Position numbers and translations under genes: made by a program | DNA from: Schizochytrium sp. TIO01 | Taxonomy: Eukaryota; Sar; Bigyra; Thraustochytrida; Thraustochytriidae | Assembly: GCA_004764695.1 (NCBI GenBank) | Contig: SMSO01000031.1 | Span: 2,527,048 to 2,591,047, forward strand | Reading direction: 5' to 3' | Length of the DNA stretch: 64,000 nt | The notes under the pieces: model-generated | Database searches by the model: none | What the model saw: only the letters and a program-made list of their open reading frames with translations | Told to the model about the DNA's origin: nothing | Part shown: positions 1-9,132 of the stretch, piece after piece | How positions within the stretch are numbered: the first letter of the stretch is position 1 | How the letters are laid out: every line of letters starts with the position of its first letter

Positions 1-975
1 GCTTCCCCACAGCCTATAAACCTTTCACATGCTGTTGACGACTTGTTTGTTTTGCTACCGTTCGAACCATCGTGGTATGTAGAGGAGACTAGGTGTACAT
101 TTATGGGCCATCCAGCTGTGCAAGACGCCCTGCCAGACAAGGCGTTTGCTCCCTTCACGGGCTTAGTGCATGAGCAGGAGCTCGATAGGACCTTCAAAGT
201 CAAACTGCCAACCCGAACTCCTGCATGCATGCCACCTGCAACATTTGTAAATGAGAATCCACTTGCGCCGTGGCAAACATTTGACAATCTATTCGAAACC
301 CCATTACCCCGCAATGCTCCGACATTCGTTTCTACTATGAAAGAATATACCATTGCTTTTTTTCCAGGAAGTCGTGAGCAAGAACTCCAATGGTCACTCC
401 CATTGTTAGTTGAACTTGCGAGTCGTCTTCAAGATACTAATTGGCAATGGCAAATTTCAAGTACACCAAGTACAGCCAAAACAATCTCACAATTTCTCTC
501 AATGCAAAGCCCTAGTATTCGCGAGCAGTTCAAGGTAATTCATGACAAAGTATTGCTGTGCAACAATGCCGATGCAGCTGTTGCTGTTTCCGGCACAATT
601 GCCTCCGAATTAGCTCTTCGCTACATCCCTACTCTTGTTGTTTACGATGCAGACTGGCTTACAAGAACTGCAGCTCCAATGCTAGCTCGTGTTAAACATG
701 TATCTTTACCAAATATTTTGGCAGATCAAGCTCTTCTGCCAGAGTTTCTTTTTTCTCAATGCCAACCAGAGGTCATTGAGCCTACGCTTCGGTGCCTCCT
801 CCCGCATCACAGCTGCCAGGAGCCTAAGTATCCACATGAAAAGCTCAGAGGCATTCTACCGTATATGGCAGCATGGGATGAGAGTTCTCAGCGGCCCATC
901 CGTCCATCAGATGTAGTTGCGCATGCAATCATCAATCGCCTTGATAAGCTGGCTTCAAAACACCTTCACACTTAG
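1..975 (+). CDS. lpxB: Lipid-A-disaccharide synthase (LpxB), C-terminal part, 5' end cut by the window
   Basis: The frame is open from base 1 and ends with TAG at 973-975, so the N-terminal part lies outside the window. Family signs seen: LLPFEPSWY followed by FMGHP near the start (bacterial LpxB has FLPFE..Y and FIGH there), FFPGSREQEL at about nt 358-390, SGTIASELAL at about nt 589-618 (the SGT..E motif of the donor site) and SLPNIL at about nt 703-720. LpxB is a GT19 glycosyltransferase that joins UDP-diacylglucosamine to lipid X, giving the lipid A disaccharide. Plants keep this pathway in mitochondria; its role in this organism is unknown. The stretch between FMGHP and PGSR is clearly longer than in E. 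coli LpxB. Codon use and base composition match the neighbouring genes, and eukaryotic spacer follows, so this is not bacterial contamination on the evidence of this window. Family assignment is firm; activity is unproven. Confidence 0.85.
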   Translation, partial: ASPQPINLSHAVDDLFVLLPFEPSWYVEETRCTFMGHPAVQDALPDKAFAPFTGLVHEQELDRTFKVKLPTRTPACMPPATFVNENPLAPWQTFDNLFETPLPRNAPTFVSTMKEYTIAFFPGSREQELQWSLPLLVELASRLQDTNWQWQISSTPSTAKTISQFLSMQSPSIREQFKVIHDKVLLCNNADAAVAVSGTIASELALRYIPTLVVYDADWLTRTAAPMLARVKHVSLPNILADQALLPEFLFSQCQPEVIEPTLRCLLPHHSCQEPKYPHEKLRGILPYMAAWDESSQRPIRPSDVVAHAIINRLDKLASKHLHT

Positions 976-1005
976 CACTAAGGATCTTTATTGTTTGCGA
1001 TTTTG

Positions 1006-1350
1006 ATGGGTTTGTTGATTATATTTCGAATCTTAAATATGCTTGCAGCCACAGCTGCAGATTTAAAATGGTTTATTACAACTCCTTGTGCCGCAATCCT
1101 TGCTAAGTCTCCTTTTCTAGGTGTTTCACTGTCAGGAAATCTTGTGACTTGCATGAAATTATGCAAGTAAGGTGAATCAAGCTATTCACGTTTTCGTGAT
1201 TTTATAAAATAACCCCGAGTTCAAGATCAACCTTTTCTCCTACGTGCCAATTGCAGCCCCAAAGTTGCTACAGTACCCCCAGATCTTAATGGCACAAGAA
1301 AACCATCTGCATTCCCACATGCCTATACTGGTAAAAAACCAGTCTCATAG
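1006..1350 (+). CDS. Candidate small two-exon gene, 84 aa, unknown
   Basis: Exon 1 is 1006-1166 and exon 2 is 1257-1350. The donor is GTAAGG at 1167 and the acceptor is TTGCAG ending at 1256; the 90-bp intron is in the size range of the kinesin intron. Joining them keeps the frame (phase 2), and the second exon stays open for 31 codons to TAG at 1348-1350. The predicted N-terminus is hydrophobic (ATG then GLLIIFRILNMLAATAA), like a membrane anchor or targeting peptide. The C-terminus is polar and proline-rich (for example TVPPDLNGTRKPS). It starts 30 bp after the LpxB stop. No family recognised. Both exons are short, so a chance ORF is quite possible. Confidence 0.35.
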
Positions 1351-2606
1351 CCAAGTGGTTAATATATCCAAAAATGTTCTGATTGTCTCAAGTTTCCATC
1401 CTCAGTTCCTGGCTTCATGTATGTAAGACCATGTGACAACACTTTCGGACCAAGGAAATATAGGTAACTGCTAGCTAAAACTATAGAAATAGCCGCGTAC
1501 AAGGCACAGTGCTTTTGGTAGTCCCTCTTAGTAATCCACTTTCTACCACAAACTGTAGTGCCTACTTACAGCGCGGAGCAGGTTTCTAATAGATAGCATA
1601 GGCATCCATCCGTACGTAGCAATAAAAATAGCTTTGATTCTTGTCCATTTGCAGCAATGTTCTTCCGTCTGTACGAAAAGTTTGATCTATTCTAGTGGAA
1701 ACTCGCGAGTGGCATTTCCTGCACCTTAAAGACTCGTCGAAGGTACCTACTTTAGAGCAACCAACCTAGAGGGTCGTCCTAGAGTACATACAACGAGCAT
1801 TGCTTTCCTTAAAGAGCTGAATGACTCGTTGATTGAGACCATATTTTATTATTTTTTTAATTTTTTAATCTAATAAAATTAGACACCTACTACTGATAAC
1901 AATGAAGTACGTACGACTAACAATACTAGTACTGTTTAGTAGAGATAGTCATAGTAACACATTGGTAAGAGGAAAAACAAATATACGAAGAGAAACCTAG
2001 CGACGATCAATAATAAGCGCGTTCATTCCTCGAAAGGCCCACCGCGACAGCTCGCTCTGACGGCTCTTGCCGTTCCGCGACCGAAGTCTGCGCTGAGAAG
2101 GGTTCTCTGCCACGTGCGGGGAGGTTTCAGTGGCATCTCTGTAGCCGGCGGCGGTCGCTGAGAGCTGCGGCTTAAGCGAAGTCGAAGGGTCCGAGGAAGA
2201 AGGTCTTGCTTTTTATAACTCACGTACTCCGCAGGCACTATACATATTTACATACATACATACAAAGGATCATACAGCCAAGTGAGCTGCACGCTGAGCT
2301 CTTGGTAGCGGAGACCAGATTTTGGGCTCTATTGTTGTTAGGTGCAAATTTGAAGAAAATTTTGGGGTTTGCGAAGTTGGTGTGAAGACCAGACAACACG
2401 TTAGACCTTTTGTTATATAGACAATAAGCGCTTCTTTGGATAGCTTTGCCGTAGCAACTTTCGGGTTTAATTTTGCATCAGACATTTCATTTAAGCGAGA
2501 CCTTGACACGTCGCTGTATTTTGTCTTGTGGGGTACAGGTCTGAATTTATCCAATTGAAAAGTTCTTCCGTTGACAAGCCACCAAACAGTCACCAAGTAT
2601 CAAACT
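1351..2606. other. Spacer upstream of the G gamma gene
   Basis: Mostly AT-rich sequence with poly-T runs near 1845-1870. A GC-rich island at about 2020-2200 stands out from its surroundings and probably belongs to the promoter or 5' UTR of the downstream gene. No convincing gene or tRNA was seen. A short open stretch after an acceptor-like site at 1648-1653 was too small to support an exon. Confidence 0.5.
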
Positions 2607-2861
2607 ATGGCTACGGCTCGTGCGGCAGCTGCCGCAGCAGCCCGCGCACGGGCAGCTCATGAGGAAGAACAAGCTATCAAACAGCTCGAGGTACAGCTCG
2701 ACCTTACGCGAGACGCGATTCCGCCAGAAACTGCTTGCGCAGAAATCACGAAATATGTAAACGAACAAGCCAAAAAGGATTTTCTAATGCGGACGACCGA
2801 TGAGCCCAGCCCATGGCTCAACGAGGAAGCCTCGTCTAAACAGTGTTGCCTTATTCAATAA
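2607..2861 (+). CDS. Heterotrimeric G-protein gamma subunit (GGL domain, CAAX box)
   Basis: An 84-aa protein. The first ATG of the open frame is at 2607; upstream in-frame triplets lack an ATG. Residues 1-20 are an Ala/Arg-rich tail, and residues 20-60 form the helical GGL region ending in AKKDFLMR, which matches the conserved KDPLL-type block of G gamma. PSPWL at 67-71 matches the NPW/NPF block just before the tail. The protein ends in CCLIQ, with Cys81 in a CLIQ prenylation box and Cys80 as a possible palmitoylation site, an arrangement seen in fungal and plant-like gamma subunits. It would pair with a G beta and anchor it to the membrane. The gene is converging with the myosin gene. Confidence 0.8.
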   Translation: MATARAAAAAAARARAAHEEEQAIKQLEVQLDLTRDAIPPETACAEITKYVNEQAKKDFLMRTTDEPSPWLNEEASSKQCCLIQ

Positions 2862-3219
2862 AACCTGCCCGTCTGAGATCATAGTTAAACGTCAAACATT
2901 TTTTTACACGACATTGGGCCGCTAAATCCGTCTGTCACATCCTACAACTAATACTTTCTAGAATGGAAAGGTGAGTCTGCTCTTTGTCATAGTTTTGTTA
3001 ATTGCTCAGATGAAGCCTTTCAATGACCTCATAATCAAGATGTGGGTATCCACTATACAACACAGTGTACGTTCTTACTGCATAACATAAAAGTGTCGAT
3101 GGTACGACGATTCAGGTTCAAAATTGGCTGGCGTCCATAGTTTTCATTCTGCTTCTTTTTCCGACAACTATTTGCTTTGAAAAGTAAAGGAGATAAAGTA
3201 CTTCTTTTGTTAATATCGG
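2862..3219. other. Intergenic spacer between convergent genes
   Basis: Holds the 3' ends of the G gamma and myosin transcripts. An AATAAA signal overlaps the G gamma stop (2856-2861), and nothing else was seen. A GTGAGT donor-like site at 2971 has no supportable exon. Confidence 0.5.
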
Positions 3220-6200
3220 TTATTGCACTTTCATATTACCCCAAATTTCGTTCACTTCTCGTTCTGCTTGGGCCTGTAAGCGCTCTATGAGCGAATCCAT
3301 ACTTCCACCATGTTGATAAGTTGAAGACTTATGGTGGGTTATGACTTTATTAGACAAAGTACGAACTGAATGACTTCCATTGGAAGCTCGTCCATTTAAT
3401 GTTCTGGTGCTCTTGGCTTTGGTATCTTTCGAACCTCGTCGTGCAAAGTTGAACATATCGTCACTGCATGTACTTTTCGTCTCAAGATCCATACTTGAAA
3501 CGGAGTCTCGACTATCAGCTTCACTCTTTCGATTAGAATCACGTTCTAGATTTGTTCGTGGCTGCGAATCTTTGCCGCGAGATGCCCGACGATATGCATT
3601 TTGGTATGCAATAAAAGCGGCAGACGCTTTTCGGGGTCTTGAGGCAAACACGTCCTTCGACTGACTTCCAGATGAGTCAACAATGTGATCAATCTGTGTT
3701 GAAGAAGATAGATCTAGCACCTCTTCTGGGGACTGTCCGTTTGGTACGTCTTGCGATGCATTTTCCCGACGCAGTAGCAGATGAGAGGAGAATTGCGCTG
3801 ACATAGAAGATGCATTCAATCCTCCTTCACGAGAGAGACGAGCAATACGTTGCTTGTGCAAGCTTTGCTCACGCTCAAGCATCTGCGCATGTAAGGCCTC
3901 CAGGCTTTTTTGCACTTGTTGTTCATGCTCACGACGAAGGAGCACTGACGAGGTTCGTGAGCGGGCCTGAAGCAGGTCTCTGCCTTCAAGAGAAAGGGCT
4001 GGAGCTGGAGTTGACTTTGGCGCTGATGTTGATCGTGAAATTCGCACTGTAGAAAGTGCGTTATCCTCGATATACCGCACGCCATGAACAACCTGGGCAT
4101 TCTTGGATTGTTTGAGTAGCCCACTTCGACGGGCTTTTTCCTTTGGGTCCTCATCCAAAAAGGCCTTCGCATCCGGTCCTTGCGTTACCAGCTCCCGAAC
4201 AAGATTTTGCAGTTGCTCTGAGGTCATATGCTTCATGTTATGTCTTTTCCCCTTGCCGTCAACATAAATTGTGCTCTTGTTATCATTACCCTCTTCTTCG
4301 TCTTTGAGAAACATGCCCAATTTGTGCATGTCAATACTCGATGTACTATGGAGAATTGAACTTGCATAAATCTTTAACGTTGCTGGACGCTGCTCGTAGT
4401 GCATACCCAGATAACTCATAGACGGGGCACGAGAGCTCGTGAGTTGAGTGAGACGTCGTCCTGCTTTGCAAAGGTTGAGGCCATGAACAAGCTGTGGCTC
4501 TACTGACATCGAAAGCATTTCGGAACAGTTATCCATAAGTCTTGCATCAGCACGGCCCTCTCCATCAAGGTTGAGAACGCTGACCCCCCAAACAAACAGT
4601 TCGCCAAGCTCAGAATATGCTAATGACTGACGCCAACCTAAGGCCAAATGCTGCACTCCACCCTTTAACTTGGCAACGTGAGTAGGTCGAGACCGAAAGT
4701 CTGTGTCACCAACACCCAGTTGACCGTGTGTATTGCTACCCCACATGAAGAGATTGCCCTGAGAATCAACAGCACCTGCATGCCGCGCACCAACGGCAAC
4801 TAGCAAGACCGGAGCATGGCTTGGTAGACCTAGCTCCTGCGGAACAACCCTATCTTTATCGTCTCCAAGGCCAAGCTGTCCATAATCACCTTTGCCCCAG
4901 CTGAATAATTTGCCAGAACGGGTCAGAGCTACTGCAAATGTACGCCCAGCTTGAATATGTTCAACGTGCTCCCGAGCAAGAGCATGCACTGCCATTGGAT
5001 GGGCGTTGCAACCATCTCCAACATACACACCCTGGCCAAGGCATGGACCCGGGCCTCCCCACGTATACACTGTACCAGCCTGAGTTCTCGCCATTGAAAA
5101 CGTAGACCCACATGCTATATCAGCAATCTTTCGCTTAGAAAGAGAACTCACAAGGCACGGATTTGCCTGGTTATCCATGTTTCCAAGACCCAGCTGTCCA
5201 TGTGAGCCTGCACCCCAGGTGTAAACACGTCCATCTTGGCTCAGAGCAATGGTGTGGCAGGATCCCGTCTGAATCTGTTTTATCTTTATCTGCGAGCGTG
5301 CAAATGCAGAAATACAGCTTGGCTTTGTGCGAGCTGAGTAGTTGCCATGACCCAATTGTCCACGATCACCAAACCCCCATGTATAAACTTCGCCGTGGGA
5401 TGTTAGTGCCACAGTGTGAAAATCACCAGCATCAACTATTAATGTGTCCTCTAATGATTTGCAGGCTCTTGTCCAACCGGCAGAGTACACTTTCGAAACG
5501 TTGGTTCGCATATCAACATCGAGTACAACATGATGTTTCCGAGTTGTTTTGGTCACTACAGTGGTTGCATTTGCTCCACGTCGCTGAAATACAGCAGGGC
5601 GTCCACAAAATGGATGCTCATAGCCCTCGCGAACAGCAACGGCTTCGCGATATCGCAGGCGGTTCAACTCCAATGTATCTTCCTCCAGCAAACGCGCGGT
5701 TATGATTTTACGTCGAAGGTTTCGTGCAAGGAACCCTCGACCAAGCCGCTGAATTGTGCGAACACTAGCTTGCACCGTTTTGAATCGATCACGCAAAATA
5801 AAGCTCATTGACCAGCGCTGCAACTCGCACGCAGCTGTCCGCATTTCGAGATATCGCCGACGAATCAGGTACGTTTGCCATTGGTTCTGCACGCTTCGAG
5901 CTGCTGCGTGCCGTGCACGTTCATGACGTTTTTCGGCCAAATAGGTCATTGCCATGGGCATAGATTCTCGAGTCTTAAATCCACGCCAACTAGCCTGCAA
6001 GAGCAGGGCTCCTCGGACCCGCCGCCAGTAAATACGATTGCGGATCAAAAATGATCGCGCAACGCACTGAATCTTAGTTACAACACGCGTCCACATTCGA
6101 AAGCGTTTGCGTAAAATGAAGCTTCTTACAATTCCCTGAATTTGATGAGCAGATCGTTTGAGAGCCTGAAATCTCCGCTGGGTAAGAACTCGACGTGTGA

Positions 6201-9132
6201 AAGCTTGAAGTAGTGCTAACGCCCTACGTCGCCGTGCTAGAATTGTCCTTGCTTTCCATACTAAAGCCGTACGACGAAGTGCTTGTTGGACCTTGACATG
6301 ATGAACCCAGGCACGGCGATCTTGCACCGCGGCCCAGGCCGCACGAATTCTGCGCAAGCCTAATTGAATTTTAATAATACGCGTACGCGCTAAACGCATA
6401 CGACAAAGCGCCTGGATCTTGATTGCAGATGCCTCCATGGCCTGGAGCTTGACATCTCTCAAAGCTTCCAGAGTTTGAATCATCTGTTTTCTCAGAAAGA
6501 TGCGTGTAGTTCCAAGTTGCACCATATCACCAAGCTTGTGGGCACTGAGGTCGTTTTCTGAAACTTGCTGATGTGTATTAGCATCGCCAGGCGTAGGCGA
6601 AGCTGCCCTTTCCGTCGCTGTAGCCATTTTCCACAAAGAATCCATGAGCTCTTTACATTTCATTCGATATGTGGGATCAGTTTTGTTTCCGCCCAACTGC
6701 TCGCTGAGTGCTGCTGGTGAAGGTAAAGAAGGAACGACGAGGGCAAATCGTGCATAAAACGTATGAAATGACGTGCGAAAACTAAATCCACTATGCCGAA
6801 TCCGAATTGAGTCTAAAACACCAAGGTATTGTAATTGATGCAAAACTAGATCTGGGTCCATAAAACCTTGTCGCTTTTCTCCATTTGCCTTGAGGCAGCG
6901 TACGAAGTGAGGGGAAGTAGAGTTCAAAGCCCGCATTAGTTTATTGATATCGTCCTTGAATTTTGACCCGAGAAAAGCATTCGATCCAGTAAATGAGCCT
7001 TGCTCAGCCTCGGATGAAGCAAACTGAGCCTTAAATAATCCAGACAGCCATTCTGACTTGCTTTTAGATATCACACGTACGAGGTTGCTCTCAAGTCTGT
7101 CACGATTCTTTGAAAGGAAATCTGCGGCAGTATAGACGACTGTTGCAGCAGAATGCATCACAACAAAAGCCGAGCCTGTCTTGCTCTCGCGAATATTAGC
7201 CTTTCGAAAGAATGCACTAGAACTCTCTGTAGATGAACCATGAGCTTGGTCTAGCTTGCTGAGAAATGACTCATCTGTAGCTTGAGGAAATAAGCAGGAT
7301 TCATCAAGAAGTGCTAAAACTCCGCGTGGGCGTTTCTCAATGAGGTCAATGATCAGTTGATTATCCGCAAAAGTGATTGCTGAGTAGTCAATACCCTCTT
7401 CTTGATAAATTTTCTGTTCTAATTTGAAAACATGCGTTGTAAAAAGTTGATGTAGCTTTTCATTTGCAAAGTTAATGCAGAATTGCTCAAATCCATTACG
7501 TCCAAAAACCTCAAAGCCAAAAATATCTAAGATACCAATATAAGAAGGCACTCCATCATCATTTGAACCAGTGTTCTTCGAATGCCCTTCTTGTCTGTGG
7601 AGAGTCTCATTAATTTGTTGGACAACCCATCGAAATAGAATGCCATATACTGACTTTGCTAATGCATCAATTCCTTCGTAAGCGCGTTTGCAATCAAGGG
7701 AAGATGTGATAACCTGAGAAGCAGTCACAGATGTTTTAGTTACCAAAGCTGAAGCAAGCTCGCTAGCTTCTACACAAAGCAGCTCAGCAGCCTTATCGAG
7801 TGCCTGATGGCCAGCACCTTGTGCTACAACATGTGCGTCATCTGTGCCAATTGTCTCCAGCTCAATATTTCCAAGATGCAGAATTGCTGCAATTGTGCGG
7901 AACAAATTATCTCGATGGTTCTTTCCAAGGCCTACCACCTCCAGAGAGCTTTGTAGCTCCTCAAATGCTGCTTCGTCATCAATGGGGCGGAGGACAGTAC
8001 GTCCATCAGTGCCTTCTATTTCTTGGCCAGTTCGTCGACCACGTCCAATAGAATCTGAGAGAAGTTTTTCACTGTGTAAGTTCTGTTTTTGTGGATTCAG
8101 ATAGCGAAAGAAGTCTTCCTCGTGTGAAAGGCCAAGACCTGTTTTTTCTTCAGAATTGAGTCCTTTTAAAAGTTGGTAGAAAACATGATAGTTGCGTTCA
8201 CCAGGGGTATGTGCGACAACACGACTCTTCTCCAAAAGATAGTCCTGGATTGAGCCTCCTAGAATTTGTACTGCACTTGACCCTTTTGGTTTCATGTAAA
8301 TTTGAATAAATTTTCCAAAACGAGATGAGTTATCGTTTCGGATCGTCTTGGCGTTGCCTAACGCTTCGAGAACAGGATTGGTTTTTAACAATTTCGACTC
8401 AATTGCTTCCTTGGATGAATCCTTGACTGGTCGACTTGAGCAACATGTGATATATTGCATTATTTGCTTGGTGCTCTCTGTTTTCCCGGCTCCTGATTCA
8501 CCTGAAATAACAATACTTTGGTTCTCGCATTCCTGCGCAAATGTGCTTACTGCCCGGGCTGCTACACCGAAAATGTGAGGCGGAAGACCCTTGCTATCAC
8601 CTCCCGCTAAACGCACAGGAGAGTTTTTGTACTGCTCAATATAACTTTGGTCGTATATTGAGATCCCGTTTCTATCTTGAATCACACGATATGGATTCAC
8701 TGCGATGAGAATTGTGCCGGCCATGGTATAGATTTGTTGATGCGGGTCCCGGTGATAGCGGGTTTGGACATTATCCAATAATGTTGCGTCGTTCAAATGG
8801 GCAAGATCTGTCATATCGTCAACGTCATTTCGTACATTTGCGAGATATAGGTCGTCTTTCGTACACGAGAGTTCAATTTTGGGTTCCCAGTCGGTTCGAA
8901 CACGGATATGCCCATTTTGCAGAACCTCGATGACCTTGCCAGGAACAAATACAGGTCGAGAGGAACGCTTAGGGTCCAGCAAACGATTAGCCCGGTATGC
9001 TTCGCTCGCATCTTCCCCTTGGGGGTACGGATTTGTTACCCAAACCGCAAGACCAGCTTGAAAAAACCCGGCACCGAGGCTGCCTTCGATTGTCCGCGGA
9101 CTCTGTCTTGCTGATACTGGTGATGCTGACAT
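3220..9132 (-). CDS. Unconventional myosin with IQ motifs and RCC1-like repeats, 1970 aa
   Basis: A single-exon gene. The frame is open to 9168, but the first ATG is at 9132-9130. A short N-terminal SH3-like part is followed by the motor domain, about residues 85-870, with the P-loop GESGAGKT at about 211-218, NxxSSRFGKF (switch 1), DIFGFE (switch 2 region) and the relay/converter. About residues 885-1145 hold many basic IQ-type motifs (IQ..CRMR, IQGIVRSFILR, IQRLGRGFLAR), expected to bind calmodulin-like light chains. Residues about 1210-1530 contain six RCC1-type blades with the signature WG.G..GQLG.G, a partial or full beta-propeller. The remaining 440 residues are polar, Ser/Arg-rich and low complexity. 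Family knowledge says myosins move on actin; an RCC1 propeller in the tail could bind chromatin, a GTPase or membrane, but the cargo is unknown. Motor plus RCC1 combinations are restricted to some protist lineages. Confidence 0.93.
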   Translation of the reverse strand: MSASPVSARQSPRTIEGSLGAGFFQAGLAVWVTNPYPQGEDASEAYRANRLLDPKRSSRPVFVPGKVIEVLQNGHIRVRTDWEPKIELSCTKDDLYLANVRNDVDDMTDLAHLNDATLLDNVQTRYHRDPHQQIYTMAGTILIAVNPYRVIQDRNGISIYDQSYIEQYKNSPVRLAGGDSKGLPPHIFGVAARAVSTFAQECENQSIVISGESGAGKTESTKQIMQYITCCSSRPVKDSSKEAIESKLLKTNPVLEALGNAKTIRNDNSSRFGKFIQIYMKPKGSSAVQILGGSIQDYLLEKSRVVAHTPGERNYHVFYQLLKGLNSEEKTGLGLSHEEDFFRYLNPQKQNLHSEKLLSDSIGRGRRTGQEIEGTDGRTVLRPIDDEAAFEELQSSLEVVGLGKNHRDNLFRTIAAILHLGNIELETIGTDDAHVVAQGAGHQALDKAAELLCVEASELASALVTKTSVTASQVITSSLDCKRAYEGIDALAKSVYGILFRWVVQQINETLHRQEGHSKNTGSNDDGVPSYIGILDIFGFEVFGRNGFEQFCINFANEKLHQLFTTHVFKLEQKIYQEEGIDYSAITFADNQLIIDLIEKRPRGVLALLDESCLFPQATDESFLSKLDQAHGSSTESSSAFFRKANIRESKTGSAFVVMHSAATVVYTAADFLSKNRDRLESNLVRVISKSKSEWLSGLFKAQFASSEAEQGSFTGSNAFLGSKFKDDINKLMRALNSTSPHFVRCLKANGEKRQGFMDPDLVLHQLQYLGVLDSIRIRHSGFSFRTSFHTFYARFALVVPSLPSPAALSEQLGGNKTDPTYRMKCKELMDSLWKMATATERAASPTPGDANTHQQVSENDLSAHKLGDMVQLGTTRIFLRKQMIQTLEALRDVKLQAMEASAIKIQALCRMRLARTRIIKIQLGLRRIRAAWAAVQDRRAWVHHVKVQQALRRTALVWKARTILARRRRALALLQAFTRRVLTQRRFQALKRSAHQIQGIVRSFILRKRFRMWTRVVTKIQCVARSFLIRNRIYWRRVRGALLLQASWRGFKTRESMPMAMTYLAEKRHERARHAAARSVQNQWQTYLIRRRYLEMRTAACELQRWSMSFILRDRFKTVQASVRTIQRLGRGFLARNLRRKIITARLLEEDTLELNRLRYREAVAVREGYEHPFCGRPAVFQRRGANATTVVTKTTRKHHVVLDVDMRTNVSKVYSAGWTRACKSLEDTLIVDAGDFHTVALTSHGEVYTWGFGDRGQLGHGNYSARTKPSCISAFARSQIKIKQIQTGSCHTIALSQDGRVYTWGAGSHGQLGLGNMDNQANPCLVSSLSKRKIADIACGSTFSMARTQAGTVYTWGGPGPCLGQGVYVGDGCNAHPMAVHALAREHVEHIQAGRTFAVALTRSGKLFSWGKGDYGQLGLGDDKDRVVPQELGLPSHAPVLLVAVGARHAGAVDSQGNLFMWGSNTHGQLGVGDTDFRSRPTHVAKLKGGVQHLALGWRQSLAYSELGELFVWGVSVLNLDGEGRADARLMDNCSEMLSMSVEPQLVHGLNLCKAGRRLTQLTSSRAPSMSYLGMHYEQRPATLKIYASSILHSTSSIDMHKLGMFLKDEEEGNDNKSTIYVDGKGKRHNMKHMTSEQLQNLVRELVTQGPDAKAFLDEDPKEKARRSGLLKQSKNAQVVHGVRYIEDNALSTVRISRSTSAPKSTPAPALSLEGRDLLQARSRTSSVLLRREHEQQVQKSLEALHAQMLEREQSLHKQRIARLSREGGLNASSMSAQFSSHLLLRRENASQDVPNGQSPEEVLDLSSSTQIDHIVDSSGSQSKDVFASRPRKASAAFIAYQNAYRRASRGKDSQPRTNLERDSNRKSEADSRDSVSSMDLETKSTCSDDMFNFARRGSKDTKAKSTRTLNGRASNGSHSVRTLSNKVITHHKSSTYQHGGSMDSLIERLQAQAEREVNEIWGNMKVQ

